Source of the DNA: Shewanella corallii
GTDB lineage: Bacteria > Pseudomonadota > Gammaproteobacteria > Enterobacterales > Shewanellaceae
Length of the DNA: 64,000 nucleotides
Assembly: GCF_023349125.1 (NCBI RefSeq)
Contig: NZ_JAKIKT010000001.1
Coordinates: 310,001-374,000 of the forward strand
Direction of reading: 5' to 3'
Program-made: the position numbers and the translations under genes
In this document: positions 25,667 through 35,743 of the stretch, one piece after another
How the letters are laid out: the number at the start of each line of letters is the position of its first letter
How positions within the stretch are numbered: the first letter of the stretch is position 1
Notes under the pieces: model-generated
Told to the model about the DNA's origin: nothing
Seen by the model: the letters and a program-made list of their open reading frames with translations, nothing else
Database searches by the model: none

Positions 25667-26548
25667 ATGGACAAGGTCTATATTATCGCCCAAAAAACCG
25701 ATGCCCAATCAGATGCCGTCGGTCATGGAGTTAAGCTTTCCAGGCAGCTGGAGATGGCTCCGGAAGTATTTGCATATAGCTATGAGCACCTCCCCGATTT
25801 CGAGCACTACATTCCTGCTGTCACGCCCGTGACTCAGGCCGCCATCGTTAAAAAGGCCAAACAGGCCGCTGAAGCCAAACTGGCACAGTTGGGCGCAGAA
25901 GATGTACCTGTCCACAGCCTTTGGCACAAGCACCTGTATGAACATGCCTCTGAAGCTGCCTATAACGGCGGTTACTCTCTGATGGTAAAAGCGATCCACG
26001 ACAGCGATCGCTTTATGCCCACCGACTGGCACCTTATTCGCCATACCAAAACGCCACTCTTGTTCTTGACTGATAACCCTCAGTTGACTGGAGACGATGT
26101 GTTAGTTGCTGTGGATCTGGGCAGTAACAGTCCGGTTAAGCAGCAATTGAACAAGGCTGTTGTCGCACGGGGTAAAGCGCTGGCCAAAGCAACCGGCGGT
26201 AAGCTGCATGTTGCCTATGTAAGTCGTATGCATGTAGTGATTAACGATCTGGATCTGGTAGACAATGCCACAGTTGCGGCCAATGCCCGTGAACGCTTTG
26301 CCCATGAGTTGGCAGCTCTTGAACTGCCGGAAGAGCAGATTCATGTGATCGCAGGTGACCCCGAGCTTTGCCTGTATGAGTTATCCTGCCGCCTGAAAGC
26401 CCAGTACTTTGTGATTGGTGCTCGTCAGCGTAAAGGGATACTCGGTCATGTGATTGGCAATACCGCAGAAGCCATTCTGAGCAAGATGCGCAGCCATGTG
26501 CTGGTTATCCCTGCTTTTGATGAACTGCTGGCACAAGAAAATTCATAA
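25667..26548 (+). CDS. uspE: Universal stress protein with two Usp domains (UspE-like)
   Basis: The product is 293 residues from ATG 25667, preceded by AGGAGGA; the frame opens earlier at 25640 without support. Two tandem Usp domains are visible. The second ends with GARQRKGILGHVIGNTAEAIL, close to the ATP-binding glycine motif of the family but with Asn for the usual Ser. Length and two-domain layout match UspE, a cytoplasmic stress protein. It stands alone, with a hairpin terminator downstream. Confidence 0.8.
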   Translation: MDKVYIIAQKTDAQSDAVGHGVKLSRQLEMAPEVFAYSYEHLPDFEHYIPAVTPVTQAAIVKKAKQAAEAKLAQLGAEDVPVHSLWHKHLYEHASEAAYNGGYSLMVKAIHDSDRFMPTDWHLIRHTKTPLLFLTDNPQLTGDDVLVAVDLGSNSPVKQQLNKAVVARGKALAKATGGKLHVAYVSRMHVVINDLDLVDNATVAANARERFAHELAALELPEEQIHVIAGDPELCLYELSCRLKAQYFVIGARQRKGILGHVIGNTAEAILSKMRSHVLVIPAFDELLAQENS

Positions 26549-26599
26549 AGCGGTAATTTTGCCCATGAGGCAAAGCTAAGTCGTTGAAAATATCAAATA

Positions 26600-26650
26600 A
26601 GCCATGCCTGAGCGGGTAAAACGCTGATTCAGGGATGGCTTTCTCTTATT
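26600..26650 (+). terminator. Probable terminator after the uspE-like gene
   Basis: Stem AGCCAT-G-CCTGA / TCAGG-G-ATGGCT with one G-G mismatch, followed by TTCTCTTATTT. Moderate T-run. Confidence 0.55.
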
Positions 26651-26803
26651 TCCCGTGGCGTTAACCCTACTATCTATCTGGGGTTGAGCTGCTGTTAACA
26701 CAAAAATAATCGATAACTTCTTCTAAGGAGTTAAACCGTGGAGTTTTTTTGCCAAAAAGCAGGAATAACTCCCAATCTTGTTGTGAAAAAGTGCAAGCTC
26801 AGT

Positions 26804-26833
26804 TTGCGCTCTTGAGCGTTTCGCATTTACAAT
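26804..26833 (+). promoter_or_regulatory. Candidate sigma-70 promoter of the EF-G gene
   Basis: TTGCGC (26804-26809), 18 bases, then TACAAT (26828-26833). The rest of the 370-base gap upstream of the EF-G gene shows only the uspE hairpin. A 60-codon minus-strand frame here has no ribosome site and is not accepted. Confidence 0.35.
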
Positions 26834-26917
26834 ATGCGCCTTAAAATCTGATGTGTGGTTTGCTGCGATTTGTGGCATACTCCGTCTACTTTCTAAACTA
26901 AGCAAAAAAGTTGAATC

Positions 26918-29011
26918 ATGACCGACTTATCAAAATACAGAAATATTGGTATTTTCGCTCACGTTGACGCGGGTAAAACCACGACCACCGAGCGTATCCT
27001 TAAGCTCACCGGTAAAATTCACCGTCTGGGTGAAGTACACGACGGCGCCTCTACCATGGACTTCATGGATCAGGAAGCTGAGCGTGGTATTACCATTCAG
27101 TCTGCGGCGACTACCTGTTTCTGGAAAGATCACCGCTTCAACGTAATTGACACCCCTGGACACGTTGACTTCACCGTAGAAGTTTACCGTTCTCTGAAAG
27201 TTCTGGACGGTGGTATCGGTGTATTCTGTGGTAGCGGCGGTGTTGAACCACAGTCAGAAACCAACTGGCGCTATGCTAACGAATCTGAAGTTGCTCGTCT
27301 GATCTTCGTGAACAAGCTGGACCGTATGGGTGCAGACTTCTTCCGCGTAGTTGGTCAGGTTAAGCGCGTTCTGGGTGCAAACCCACTGGTTATGACCCTG
27401 CCTATCGGTCGTGAAGACGAGTTCGTGGGCGTTGTTGACGTTCTGAACAACCAAGCTTTCGTTTGGGATGATTCCGGTCTGCCAGAAAACTTTGAAATCA
27501 AAGAAATCCCAGCTGACATGGTTGATCAGGTTGCTGAATACCGTGAAGCTCTGATCGAAACTGCTCTGGAAGCTGACGAAGATCTGCTGATGGAATACCT
27601 GGAAGAAGGTACTGAGCCATCTATCGAACAGCTGAAAGCATGTATCCGTAAGGGGACCCGTGACCTGATGTTCTTCCCTACCTTCTGTGGTAGTGCGTTC
27701 AAGAACAAAGGTATGCAGCTGATTCTGGATGCAGTAGTAGATTACCTGCCATCTCCAACTGAAGTTGACCCACAGCCTCTGACTGATCCAGAAACTGGTG
27801 AAGAGACTGGTGAAGTTGCTACTGTATCTATCGATGAGCCACTGCGCGCTCTGGCGTTCAAGATCATGGATGACCGTTTCGGCGCCCTGACCTTTATCCG
27901 TGTTTACTCTGGTAAGCTGAAGAAGGGTGACACCGTTCTGAACTCTGCTACCGGTAAGACTGAGCGTATCGGCCGTATGGTTGAGATGCACGCTAACGAC
28001 CGTAACGAGATCGACTACGCACAAGCTGGTGACATCATCGCTGTAGTTGGTATGAAGAACGTTCAGACTGGTCACACCCTGTGTGATCCTAAGCATGAAT
28101 GTACTCTGGAACCAATGATCTTCCCTGAGCCAGTAATCTCTATCGCTGTTACTCCTAAGGATAAAGGCGCTTCTGAGAAGCTGGGTATCGCACTGGGTAA
28201 GATGGTTGCTGAAGATCCATCATTCCAGGTTGAAACCGACCAGGAAACCGGTGACACCATCCTGAAAGGTATGGGTGAACTGCATCTGGACATCAAAGTA
28301 GACATCCTGAAGCGTACCTTCGGTGTTGAACTGACTGTTGGTGCTCCACAGGTTGCATACCGTGAAACCATCACCATGCCAATCGAAGATCAGTACACTC
28401 ACAAGAAGCAGTCTGGTGGTTCTGGTCAGTTCGGTAAGATCGACTACCGCATCCGTCCTGGTGAGCCAGGAAGCGGCTTCAAGTTCGAATCTACTGTAGT
28501 TGGTGGTAACGTTCCTAAGGAATTCTGGCCTGCAGTTGAGAAAGGTTTCGCATCTATGATGGAAACTGGTCCTCTGGCTGGCTTCCCAGTACTGGACGTT
28601 GAAGTTGAACTGTTCGATGGTTCTTACCACGCAGTTGACTCCTCAGCAATCGCGTTCGAAATCGCTGCTAAGGGTGCATTCCGTCAGTCCATGCCTAAGG
28701 CCAAGCCACAGCTGCTGGAGCCTATCATGAAGGTTGACGTGTTCACTCCAGAAGATCACGTTGGTGACGTAATCGGTGACCTGAACCGTCGTCGCGGCAT
28801 GATCAAAGACCAGGAAGCTGGTCTGACTGGCGTACGTATCAAGGGTGATGTACCTCTGGCTGAAATGTTCGGCTACATTGGTCACCTGCGTACTATGACT
28901 TCTGGTCGTGGTCAGTTCTCTATGGAGTTCTCACACTACGCTCCATGTCCAAACAACGTAGCTGAGCAAGTAATTGCTGACGCTAAAGCTAAAGACGCTG
29001 CTAAGAAGTAA
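26918..29011 (+). CDS. fusA: Translation elongation factor G (second, stand-alone copy likely)
   Basis: The 697-residue protein has all five EF-G domains. GTPase motifs are [12 protein letters not shown] (P-loop), the switch I segment [20 protein letters not shown] and [10 protein letters not shown]. Domain IV carries [20 protein letters not shown]. It moves tRNAs and mRNA through the ribosome with GTP. It is not beside rpsL/rpsG/tuf, where the main fusA lies in gammaproteobacteria, so this is probably the second copy (called fusA2 or fusB in Shewanella relatives). Codon use is extremely biased (GCT, GTT, CGT, CTG), more than in any neighbour, which indicates strong expression. A good terminator follows. 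Confidence 0.93.
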   Translation: MTDLSKYRNIGIFAHVDAGKTTTTERILKLTGKIHRLGEVHDGASTMDFMDQEAERGITIQSAATTCFWKDHRFNVIDTPGHVDFTVEVYRSLKVLDGGIGVFCGSGGVEPQSETNWRYANESEVARLIFVNKLDRMGADFFRVVGQVKRVLGANPLVMTLPIGREDEFVGVVDVLNNQAFVWDDSGLPENFEIKEIPADMVDQVAEYREALIETALEADEDLLMEYLEEGTEPSIEQLKACIRKGTRDLMFFPTFCGSAFKNKGMQLILDAVVDYLPSPTEVDPQPLTDPETGEETGEVATVSIDEPLRALAFKIMDDRFGALTFIRVYSGKLKKGDTVLNSATGKTERIGRMVEMHANDRNEIDYAQAGDIIAVVGMKNVQTGHTLCDPKHECTLEPMIFPEPVISIAVTPKDKGASEKLGIALGKMVAEDPSFQVETDQETGDTILKGMGELHLDIKVDILKRTFGVELTVGAPQVAYRETITMPIEDQYTHKKQSGGSGQFGKIDYRIRPGEPGSGFKFESTVVGGNVPKEFWPAVEKGFASMMETGPLAGFPVLDVEVELFDGSYHAVDSSAIAFEIAAKGAFRQSMPKAKPQLLEPIMKVDVFTPEDHVGDVIGDLNRRRGMIKDQEAGLTGVRIKGDVPLAEMFGYIGHLRTMTSGRGQFSMEFSHYAPCPNNVAEQVIADAKAKDAAKK

Positions 29012-29035
29012 TTCTTGCGCTAACTAAGCTTTAAT

Positions 29036-29063
29036 AAAAACCCGCCTGATGGCGGGTTTTTTT
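29036..29063 (+). terminator. Rho-independent terminator of the EF-G gene
   Basis: Stem AAAAACCCGCC around TGAT, followed by seven T. Confidence 0.92.
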
Positions 29064-29110
29064 ATGGCTGGACTCGACTTGGATTCTTGTGTCGTCAGTT
29101 ACCTGATCGA

Positions 29111-29998
29111 TTATCTATCATCCTGTTTTTGAGACATCTCCAACAAAGCATTGGCCGCGGGCGTTAAGGGTAGATTCTTGCGCCAGGCAATCCCCAGGTC
29201 CCAGTTCATCCCCGGCGACATAGGTCGAAATTCCAATTCACTGTTATCCAAACGCTGACAAATTGGCTCAGGCAGTAGCGCCAGTCCCATATCTGCTTCC
29301 ACCATGGCCGCCAGAAAATCCCACTGACCACTGCGAAAGGCGATATTCAGTTCAACACCGGCTGCACGACTCAGGCGGGTGATAATCTTTGATAAAGAGA
29401 AATCTTCGTTATAGAGAATAAAGGGATAGTCTCCCAAATCCGCCCAGGACAACTCCTGTTTGGCGGTCAGTGGATGGCCCTTTGGCAGACAGGCCATCAG
29501 CGGGTAACACCTCAGTGGCGTACTGGCGAGCTCGTCGGTAAAGGTAATGGGCAGAATGGCGAAGGCGATATCCAGCTTGTCTTCCATCAATGCCTGCTCA
29601 CAGCCAAACCCGCCGTATTCTGCCATCTCCAGAGTGATGCCCGGGTAACGTTTACGGAACTCAACCAGCAGGCCGATAAACAGGCTGCTCATCATAGGGC
29701 AAACGCCCAGTCGCAATACCCCGGATTTAACGCCTGCAAGGTTAGTCATCTCCTGCTCGAGGCGATGCCATTGACCAATCATCTGTCTGGCGCTGGCTTC
29801 AAACAAAATCCCCGCCTGGGTTGGTGTGACCTTCTGGTTATTGCGAATAAGCAGTGTCTGCCCCAGTTGCTCTTCCAGGCGCTGGATCATTTTGCTCAAT
29901 GTTGGTTGGGTCAGGTAAAGCTTCTCCGCCGCGCGGGTATAGTTACCTGTTTCCACCAGGGTGATAAAACAGCGTAATGTCTTGATTGGAATGTTCAT
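29111..29998 (-). CDS. LysR family transcriptional regulator
   Basis: The 295-residue product has the N-terminal LysR helix-turn-helix (NYTRAAEKLYLTQPTLSKMIQRLEEQLG) and a two-lobed effector domain starting near SGVLRLGVCPMM. It resembles the CynR/CbbR-like branch by the TQPTLSKMIQ helix. No gene lies directly divergent (the next plus-strand gene begins 500 bases away), so its target cannot be guessed from context. Confidence 0.9.
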   Translation of the reverse strand: MNIPIKTLRCFITLVETGNYTRAAEKLYLTQPTLSKMIQRLEEQLGQTLLIRNNQKVTPTQAGILFEASARQMIGQWHRLEQEMTNLAGVKSGVLRLGVCPMMSSLFIGLLVEFRKRYPGITLEMAEYGGFGCEQALMEDKLDIAFAILPITFTDELASTPLRCYPLMACLPKGHPLTAKQELSWADLGDYPFILYNEDFSLSKIITRLSRAAGVELNIAFRSGQWDFLAAMVEADMGLALLPEPICQRLDNSELEFRPMSPGMNWDLGIAWRKNLPLTPAANALLEMSQKQDDR

Positions 29999-30499
29999 GC
30001 CGATCTGGAATCCAGTTGATGGAATTAATTCATTTTACCAATAAAGGCAGAAGATTTAATCTTCTCTCCGTCGAAAAACGGAGGTGAATTTAGTCGGACT
30101 CTTTTCTGATTAATGTCGGGTTTCTCAGGCCCGCTCCGCAGCAAGATTGATTTCGTGACAGTTGTCGGTAAAGAGACCGGTGGCAGTTGGCAGAAGTGAT
30201 GAATTCTGCCGGATCTGATTCTCAGCGGATCCAATCACTCAATTTGGTTACATTGTGAAGCTTTATGCATTCAACCCCGGACTCGTTGACCGGGGTTTTT
30301 TTTATCTGTTTTTTAGTAAAAATCCTGCCTTCGTGACATTCTGTTCAGGCTTTTCCATCTGCAGTTCAATTTTTCAGCTAAGCTATCAATCTAACGTTTA
30401 ATGCCGATGCATCGAACGGTGGAAATCTTATCAGCCGCTTTCATCCTTACGTGTTGGAAGTAACAATGGAGAGGCTGAAATTTCAAGGAGGAAAGAGCT
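29999..30499. other. 500-base intergenic region with an orphan terminator
   Basis: No convincing protein gene. It holds a hairpin CTCCGT-N6-ACGGAG (30066-30083) and a strong terminator at 30273-30304 that belongs to no visible gene. The stretch before that terminator could be a small RNA gene; I could not find a clear promoter. Confidence 0.4.
30273..30304 (+). terminator. Orphan rho-independent terminator
   Basis: Perfect 8-bp stem AACCCCGG / CCGGGGTT with a 9-base loop, followed by about eight T. The nearest upstream plus-strand gene (EF-G) already has its own terminator at 29036-29063, so this one must end some other transcript. Confidence 0.8.
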
Positions 30500-30748
30500 A
30501 TGTCATGGAAAGTGACCACGATTATGTTGGCCGGTATGTTGGCGTCCACTTCGGCAGTTGCCGCACTGGAGGGGGATGCTGCATGGGAAGCCAAGTCAGC
30601 TAAACAGGATGGCGATCAGGTTAGCCCAACCGCGATCGAGGGAGACCCTGTTTGGGAGGGGCCGATTCGGGAACTGATGTCCCGTGCAGCTGCTGGCGAT
30701 GAGGATGCGATTCAGACTTTGAAGCTGATGGGCATTAAGCCTGAGTAG
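30500..30748 (+). CDS. Small exported protein of unknown function
   Basis: The 82-residue product follows an excellent ribosome site (AAGGAGGA) and has a clear signal peptide (cleavage after AVAA). The mature part of about 60 residues holds two copies of an (L/I)EGDxxWE motif, at LEGDAAWE and IEGDPVWE, and ends with an acidic helix RAAAGDEDAIQTLKLMGIKPE. I do not recognise the family. It is convergent with napB and shares its terminator. Confidence 0.7.
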   Translation: MSWKVTTIMLAGMLASTSAVAALEGDAAWEAKSAKQDGDQVSPTAIEGDPVWEGPIRELMSRAAAGDEDAIQTLKLMGIKPE

Positions 30749-30778
30749 CACCAGACTGGATACAAAGTTATGCTAAAC

Positions 30779-30802
30779 AAAAGCCACCCCAGGGTGGCTT
30801 TT
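30779..30802. terminator. Bidirectional terminator between the small exported protein and napB
   Basis: Perfect 11-base arms AAAAGCCACCC / GGGTGGCTTTT around two bases; T-rich on both strands. Confidence 0.85.
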
Positions 30803-30827
30803 GTGATTTTACGATAGAGACTCAGTA

Positions 30828-31247
30828 TCAGAAGCTGTTGTCCACAATTGCCTGCTTATTGCTGGCCTGAGGGACGTGACATTGGGTGCAGAAGTAGTTC
30901 TCGCCCTTGAGTGTCTGACCGTCAGCTTCCAGGTGGGAAGCCGGTACCGAAGTGGTGCGCATACGTTTGGCTTTGGCAGGGCTGTGACAGTTGATGCAGG
31001 TGTTCTTTTTGATGTTAATAGCGTAATCCTTGTGCGGAACCAAAGGTGGCTGGTCGGCAAAGGTACGCTCCACTGACTTACCGCGGTTTGGGTACTCAGG
31101 CATCACATCTGCCGGACGAACCTCACTGATTTTACTGTCACCAGCCAGTGACTTCACATTAACCGGCTGGGCATCGGGCAGGGGGGCCTGACCGGAACAC
31201 GCACTCAGGCCGAGGGCAAGCATGGCTACGCAAACTAATTTTTTCAT
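30828..31247 (-). CDS. napB: Periplasmic nitrate reductase small subunit, dihaem cytochrome c
   Basis: The 139-residue product has two haem-binding CxxCH motifs (C84-H88 and C120-H124) and the NapB core (MPEYPNRGKSVERTFADQPPLVPHK). It passes electrons to NapA. The N-terminus ends in LGLSAC, which fits a lipoprotein signal (Cys17), so this NapB may be membrane-anchored rather than soluble; this is a reading of the motif only. It is the last gene of napDAB. No napC, napG or napH lies nearby. Confidence 0.95.
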   Translation of the reverse strand: MKKLVCVAMLALGLSACSGQAPLPDAQPVNVKSLAGDSKISEVRPADVMPEYPNRGKSVERTFADQPPLVPHKDYAINIKKNTCINCHSPAKAKRMRTTSVPASHLEADGQTLKGENYFCTQCHVPQASNKQAIVDNSF

Positions 31248-31369
31248 CGTGTTATCTCTGAGCAGGAGGCAATTAAAAGTTATTGCTGCTGTTAATTCTT
31301 GCTGTTGGCCTGCCTTGTGAGCCCAAAAGGCTCACAAGGCAGTGGCTCAACATTGAGCGGTTACCAGGC

Positions 31370-33853
31370 TTAAGCCTTCATCACCTTAACCGGACACTTC
31401 TTGAAATCCGTCTCTTTGGAGATAGGATCCGTCGCATCCAGTATCAGCTTATTGACCAGCTGACGGGCATCGAAGAATGGCATGAATACCACGCCGCGAG
31501 GCGGCTTGTTGCGGCCCTTGGTCTCTACCCGGGTACGCACTTCACCACGTGGAGAGGCCACAATCACTTCATCACCACGCTGCAGGCCTCTGGCTTTGGC
31601 ATCGTCAGGGTGCATAAAGATTTGGGCATCCGGATAGGCGCGGTGCAGTTCTGGTACGCGACCAGTCATGGTGCCTGTATGCCAATGCTCCAGCACCCGG
31701 CCTGTGCTCATCCAAAGATCATATTCTTCGTTAGGTTCTTCGGCTGCAGGTTCGTATGGCAGGGCGAAAATCACCGCTTTACCATCTGGTTTCCCGTAGA
31801 AGTTGAAGCCTTCGCCTGCCTTAACATAAGGATCTGAACCTTCAACGTAACGACGCAGGGTTTCTTTGCCGTCAACAACCGGCCAGCGCAGACCACGGGT
31901 TTCATGGTATCTGTCGAACTCAGCCAGATCGTGGGCTTTACCGCGACCAAAGGTGGCGTACTCTTCAAAGATGCCCTTCTGTACGTAGTAGCCGAAGTGG
32001 TCGGCTTCATCATTCATCTCACCCTTGCATTCAGAGCTTGGGAATTTATCGATAACGCCGTTGGCGAACAGCACTTCATAGAGCGTCCTGTCTGCGTATT
32101 CAGGTTTCTGGGCAATCAGCTCAGCCGGCCATACTTCAGATACTTTAAAGCGCTTGGAGAACTCCATCAGCTGCCACAGATCGGACTTGGCGCCTGCAGG
32201 AGCCTTCACTTGTTGATGCCACATATGGGTACGACGCTCGGCATTACCATAGGCACCTTCTTTCTCTACCCACATGGCAGTAGGTAGGATCAGGTCGGCA
32301 GAAACGGCGGTAACAGTCGGGTACGGATCGGATACCACGATGAAGTTTTCAGGGTTACGGAAACCCGGATAAATTTCGTCGTTGATGTTGGGGCCAGCCT
32401 GCATATTGTTGGTACACATGGTCCAGTAGCAGTTCAGCTTGCCATCTTTCAGCATGCGACTTTGCAGTACGGCGTGGTAGCCAGGCTTGGGAGGAATCGT
32501 GCCAGCAGGCAGCTGCCAGGTTTTTTCAGCTTTTTCTCTGTGCTTTGGATTCATCACCACCATGTCAGCTGGCAGGCGATGGGCAAAGGTACCCACTTCA
32601 CGAGCGGTGCCGCAGGCGGAAGGCTGACCTGTCAGAGAGAAGGGACTGTTGCCGGGCGTGGCAATTTTACCGGTCAACAGATGCAGGTTGTACAACATGT
32701 TGTTGGCCCATACCCCTCGTACGTGCTGGTTGATACCCATGGTCCACAGGCTCATCACCCTGATCTTGGGATCTGCGTAGGCCTTGGCCAGAGTTTCCAA
32801 CTGCTCAATGGGTACGCCACTCATCTGGGAGGCATAGTCCAGAGTGTAAGGCTTAAGGAATTCGGCATACTCGGCAAAGCTGATATCGCTGAATTTGCCG
32901 TTGCCCGGGTTCCTGGCTTTTTTCTCCAGTGGATGGTCGGGACGCAGGCCATAACCAATATCATCCACACCCAGAGCAAACTTGGTGTGCTTGTTAACGA
33001 ACTCTTTATTAACGGCGCCATTCACTATGATGTAGTTGGCGATGGCGTTGAGGATAACCAAGTCAGACTGAGGGCGGAACACCATAGGGTGGTCGGCCAG
33101 CTCGAAACTGCGGTTCTCAAAGGTCGAGAGTACGTGTACTTTGCAGTCTTTGTGGCTCAGACGACGGTCGGTCAGGCGTGCCCACAGTACCGGGTGCATT
33201 TCGGCCATGTTGGCGCCCCACAGCACAAAGTGGTCGGCTGCTTCCAGGTCGTCATAACAGCCCATTGGCTCATCCATACCAAAGGTACGCATAAAGCCCA
33301 CTACGGCAGAAGCCATACAGTGACGAGCGTTGGGATCGATATTGTTGGTACGGAAACCTGCCTTGTGCAGCTTGGCAGCAGCGTAACCTTCCCAGATAGT
33401 CCACTGGCCTGAGCCGAACATACCGATGGCGGTCGGGCCCTTGGTGTTCAATGTGTTCTTCCACTTGTCGGCCATCACGTCGAAGGCAACATCCCAGCTG
33501 ACAGGGGTAAATTCACCTTCCTTGTCATACTTGCCGTTCTTCATCCGCAGCAGTGGGGTTTCCAGGCGGTCTTTACCGTACATGATCTTGGACAGGAAAT
33601 AGCCCTTGATACAGTTCAGGCCCCGGTTAACCGGACTTTCCGGGTCACCCTTGGTAGCCACGACTTTTCCGTTTTCGGTTCCCACCAAAACACTGCAACC
33701 TACACCACAGAAACGGCAGGGCGCCTTATCCCATTTGATTGGGAAGACGTTCTGGGCAGCTTCCACCACCTTTACCGGCAGGGTCATACCCACAGCTGTA
33801 GCTGCGGCCACCGCGGCATTGGCTTTGATAAACTCGCGACGACTGATACTCAT
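31370..33853 (-). CDS. napA: Periplasmic nitrate reductase catalytic subunit
   Basis: The 827-residue protein begins with a Tat signal ([15 protein letters not shown]). It binds one 4Fe-4S cluster through C46, C49, C53 and C81, and a bis-MGD molybdenum centre, with the likely metal ligand C179 in [10 protein letters not shown]. Length and sequence match NapA, which reduces nitrate to nitrite in the periplasm. It needs NapD for maturation, encoded 7 bases upstream, and NapB as electron partner, encoded downstream. Confidence 0.97.
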   Translation of the reverse strand: MSISRREFIKANAAVAAATAVGMTLPVKVVEAAQNVFPIKWDKAPCRFCGVGCSVLVGTENGKVVATKGDPESPVNRGLNCIKGYFLSKIMYGKDRLETPLLRMKNGKYDKEGEFTPVSWDVAFDVMADKWKNTLNTKGPTAIGMFGSGQWTIWEGYAAAKLHKAGFRTNNIDPNARHCMASAVVGFMRTFGMDEPMGCYDDLEAADHFVLWGANMAEMHPVLWARLTDRRLSHKDCKVHVLSTFENRSFELADHPMVFRPQSDLVILNAIANYIIVNGAVNKEFVNKHTKFALGVDDIGYGLRPDHPLEKKARNPGNGKFSDISFAEYAEFLKPYTLDYASQMSGVPIEQLETLAKAYADPKIRVMSLWTMGINQHVRGVWANNMLYNLHLLTGKIATPGNSPFSLTGQPSACGTAREVGTFAHRLPADMVVMNPKHREKAEKTWQLPAGTIPPKPGYHAVLQSRMLKDGKLNCYWTMCTNNMQAGPNINDEIYPGFRNPENFIVVSDPYPTVTAVSADLILPTAMWVEKEGAYGNAERRTHMWHQQVKAPAGAKSDLWQLMEFSKRFKVSEVWPAELIAQKPEYADRTLYEVLFANGVIDKFPSSECKGEMNDEADHFGYYVQKGIFEEYATFGRGKAHDLAEFDRYHETRGLRWPVVDGKETLRRYVEGSDPYVKAGEGFNFYGKPDGKAVIFALPYEPAAEEPNEEYDLWMSTGRVLEHWHTGTMTGRVPELHRAYPDAQIFMHPDDAKARGLQRGDEVIVASPRGEVRTRVETKGRNKPPRGVVFMPFFDARQLVNKLILDATDPISKETDFKKCPVKVMKA

Positions 33854-33860
33854 GGTTTTC

Positions 33861-34112
33861 TCACTCTTCTATTGAATCGACATGGTGGTAGATGAGGCTG
33901 TTGGACAAAACGCCTTCCAGGGCCTGCATGGATTCCACTCCGGCGAGGATGCTCTTTTGACTGTCACCTTCCAGGGTGACAATGAATTTGCCTTCAGGAC
34001 TGACGGCATGGATGTCGGCTCCTGCAAGAGCCAAAATGCTCGCCCGTACAGACTCAATAGCGTCCTGATGGGCATGCAAAACTAAACTGGATACATGGTA
34101 TTCCGAGGGCAT
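33861..34112 (-). CDS. napD: NapA maturation chaperone
   Basis: The 83-residue product has the NapD pattern: [23 protein letters not shown], then [20 protein letters not shown]. It is a ferredoxin-fold chaperone that binds the Tat signal of NapA. First gene of napDAB; its upstream region carries NarP-like and FNR-like sites. Confidence 0.93.
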   Translation of the reverse strand: MPSEYHVSSLVLHAHQDAIESVRASILALAGADIHAVSPEGKFIVTLEGDSQKSILAGVESMQALEGVLSNSLIYHHVDSIEE

Positions 34113-34205
34113 ACAAAGCTCCCTAACTGATTGACTTACGTGATCTTTGTCACCACGTTTTGGCGTCTATAACATCAGTCTTAAGGAGTTGGTTAGGCCT
34201 TTATA

Positions 34206-34273
34206 TACCCCATCAGAGGTAATGGGGATGTTGTTTGATTGGGATCATGTTTTTCAGTGTGATCTCAATCAAG
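34206..34273 (-). promoter_or_regulatory. nap control region with NarP-type and two FNR/CRP-type sites
   Basis: TACCCCA-TC-AGAGGTA (34206-34221) is a 7-2-7 inverted heptamer pair as bound by NarP/NarL, with one mismatch. TTGAT-TGGG-ATCAT (34235-34248) is an FNR box with one mismatch. GTGAT-CTCA-ATCAA (34259-34272) is a second, which overlaps a partial CRP match, TGTGA-N6-TCAAG (34258-34273). Read toward napD the order is FNR, FNR, NarP, as at known nap promoters. A TATAGA -10-like element lies at 34165-34170 on the minus strand. Confidence 0.6.
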
Positions 34274-34389
34274 GAATTGAAATTTAACAATTTATTAGCA
34301 AATGTTGAATAAGTTGCCTGCGTGAGTTACATCAAATTTTTCAGGGAAGAGTTTGCCAGCCCGGATTTGGGCTGGCTGGTGCAGAAGCA

Positions 34390-35358
34390 TTAGTCTTTCT
34401 TTAAGTCCTTGTATGCAGCAGGTACGTTCAAAGCCGGATGTACCCATCCGTAGAGGGCGTAACCGCTGAATTCCGGCAGTGTGACCCGTTTGACCGTTTC
34501 TTCCAGTGTCAGACCGTCATCGATGGCGGCCTGAACCTGAGTTTTAATGGCGTCCAGGTAGTCGATGTGCCACTTGATATCTTCCCGGTCCATCACTGAA
34601 CCATGACCCGGAACTATCCTGGCGTCTTCAGGCAGGAATGCGTAAACCGCCTTGAGTGTTTCCAGAGTTTCCAGCAGGTGTCCATCGAGCAACCAGGGCA
34701 GTGAGGGTTTAACGGTAATGATAGGATTACCCGTCCACATTACTTTTGCCTCAGGTTCCCAGATAAACAGATCTCCCCCGGTTTGAGCAAAGCCAAAATC
34801 GATGATCTCTACAGTCCGGCCACCCAGTTCCAGCATGATGTTGCCGCCGTTACCCACCAGAATATCCGCAGCGACCGGGACTATCTCTTCAATGCCTCTG
34901 CCCTGACCAAAATTGCTGATCATAAATTCGGTGTCGGCTTTAAAGTGGCTTGTGATGTAATCCTGAGTTTTTTGGTGCTGAATAATTTTGGTTTCAGGAG
35001 GCAGATACATATTTCCGTAGGAGTGATCGCCGTGAAAGCTGGTGTTTACCGCATAGAGCAGCGGCTTGTCTGTTGCCTGTGAAATCAATTTTTGAACCTG
35101 AGCATTGAGCCGCTTATTCAGCATGGTATCAATCACGAGGACACCTTTGTCACCCACTATAAAACCGCCGCTGGTGGCAACAGGAGCGCCTTTTGATTCA
35201 AGTGCTTTGGCATCTGATGGATAGTAAGCAAAAACACCATCGCTCAGTTTTTCTGAAACCAGTACCACCTTATTGCCATCCCACACTGGTTCCTGAGCCT
35301 GGCTATAGCCACTGGCGAACAGAGTGATAGCGACTGCCAACATTCCTTTTACTTTCAT
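34390..35358 (-). CDS. Exported metallo-beta-lactamase-fold hydrolase
   Basis: The 322-residue product has a signal peptide (cleavage after SQAQ) and the MBL fold: GGFIVGDKGVLVIDTML, the metal motif, then an IIDFG strand, WTGNPI and VPGHG. The metal motif reads TSFHGDH (S107 to H112) instead of the usual THxHGDH, so the first zinc-binding His is Ser. The layout resembles periplasmic MBL proteins rather than beta-lactamases proper. Substrate unknown. It ends 277 bases upstream of napD and is probably a separate unit. Confidence 0.8.
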   Translation of the reverse strand: MKVKGMLAVAITLFASGYSQAQEPVWDGNKVVLVSEKLSDGVFAYYPSDAKALESKGAPVATSGGFIVGDKGVLVIDTMLNKRLNAQVQKLISQATDKPLLYAVNTSFHGDHSYGNMYLPPETKIIQHQKTQDYITSHFKADTEFMISNFGQGRGIEEIVPVAADILVGNGGNIMLELGGRTVEIIDFGFAQTGGDLFIWEPEAKVMWTGNPIITVKPSLPWLLDGHLLETLETLKAVYAFLPEDARIVPGHGSVMDREDIKWHIDYLDAIKTQVQAAIDDGLTLEETVKRVTLPEFSGYALYGWVHPALNVPAAYKDLKKD

Positions 35359-35743
35359 CTATTGTCTCCACTTAAGAGTATTGTTTTGGTATTTCACTCG
35401 CCATTTAGTCTAAGATGGTGTTAACGATTGGTAAATTCTGAAAAATTGGATGATTTGTTGGTTTGTTGCGATTGTTCCAGTGAGGAGCTGATTGATCACC
35501 ACAATCTGACTTTGGATGAATGTTAAATTTATTTGCGGTTTTTTCGCCCTGAGGTAACATGCTTTCTGGGTCTGCAGTTCACCCAGGCATCGCCACTGAT
35601 ACCTCTGATGAGGTCTCGGACGTTAAACCTGCCAGCTAACTCGATCTGACTTGAAAACTCTTACGTGTAATGAGTGCCAATGTCATAAGGGCGATCACTG
35701 ACGCTGTGTTTTTTATTAAAATAGCAGTGGCGGCACCCGAATT
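35359..35743. other. Intergenic region, no gene seen
   Basis: A 385-base gap between divergent genes. It contains a short dyad ACCTC-TGAT-GAGGT (35601-35614) followed by a second small stem. No ribosome-site-supported frame or terminator was found. Confidence 0.4.

Noticed and set aside
26723..26905. 60-codon minus-strand ORF upstream of the EF-G gene
   Set aside because: No ribosome site; it covers the likely EF-G promoter and leader.
32462..33412. 316-codon plus-strand ORF opposite napA
   Set aside because: It is antisense to a conserved catalytic gene and explained by napA codon bias.
35601..35640. Possible hammerhead ribozyme core (CTGATGAG followed by a small stem)
   Set aside because: The required GAAA after stem II is absent (GTTAAAC instead) and no third stem with a cleavage site could be drawn.
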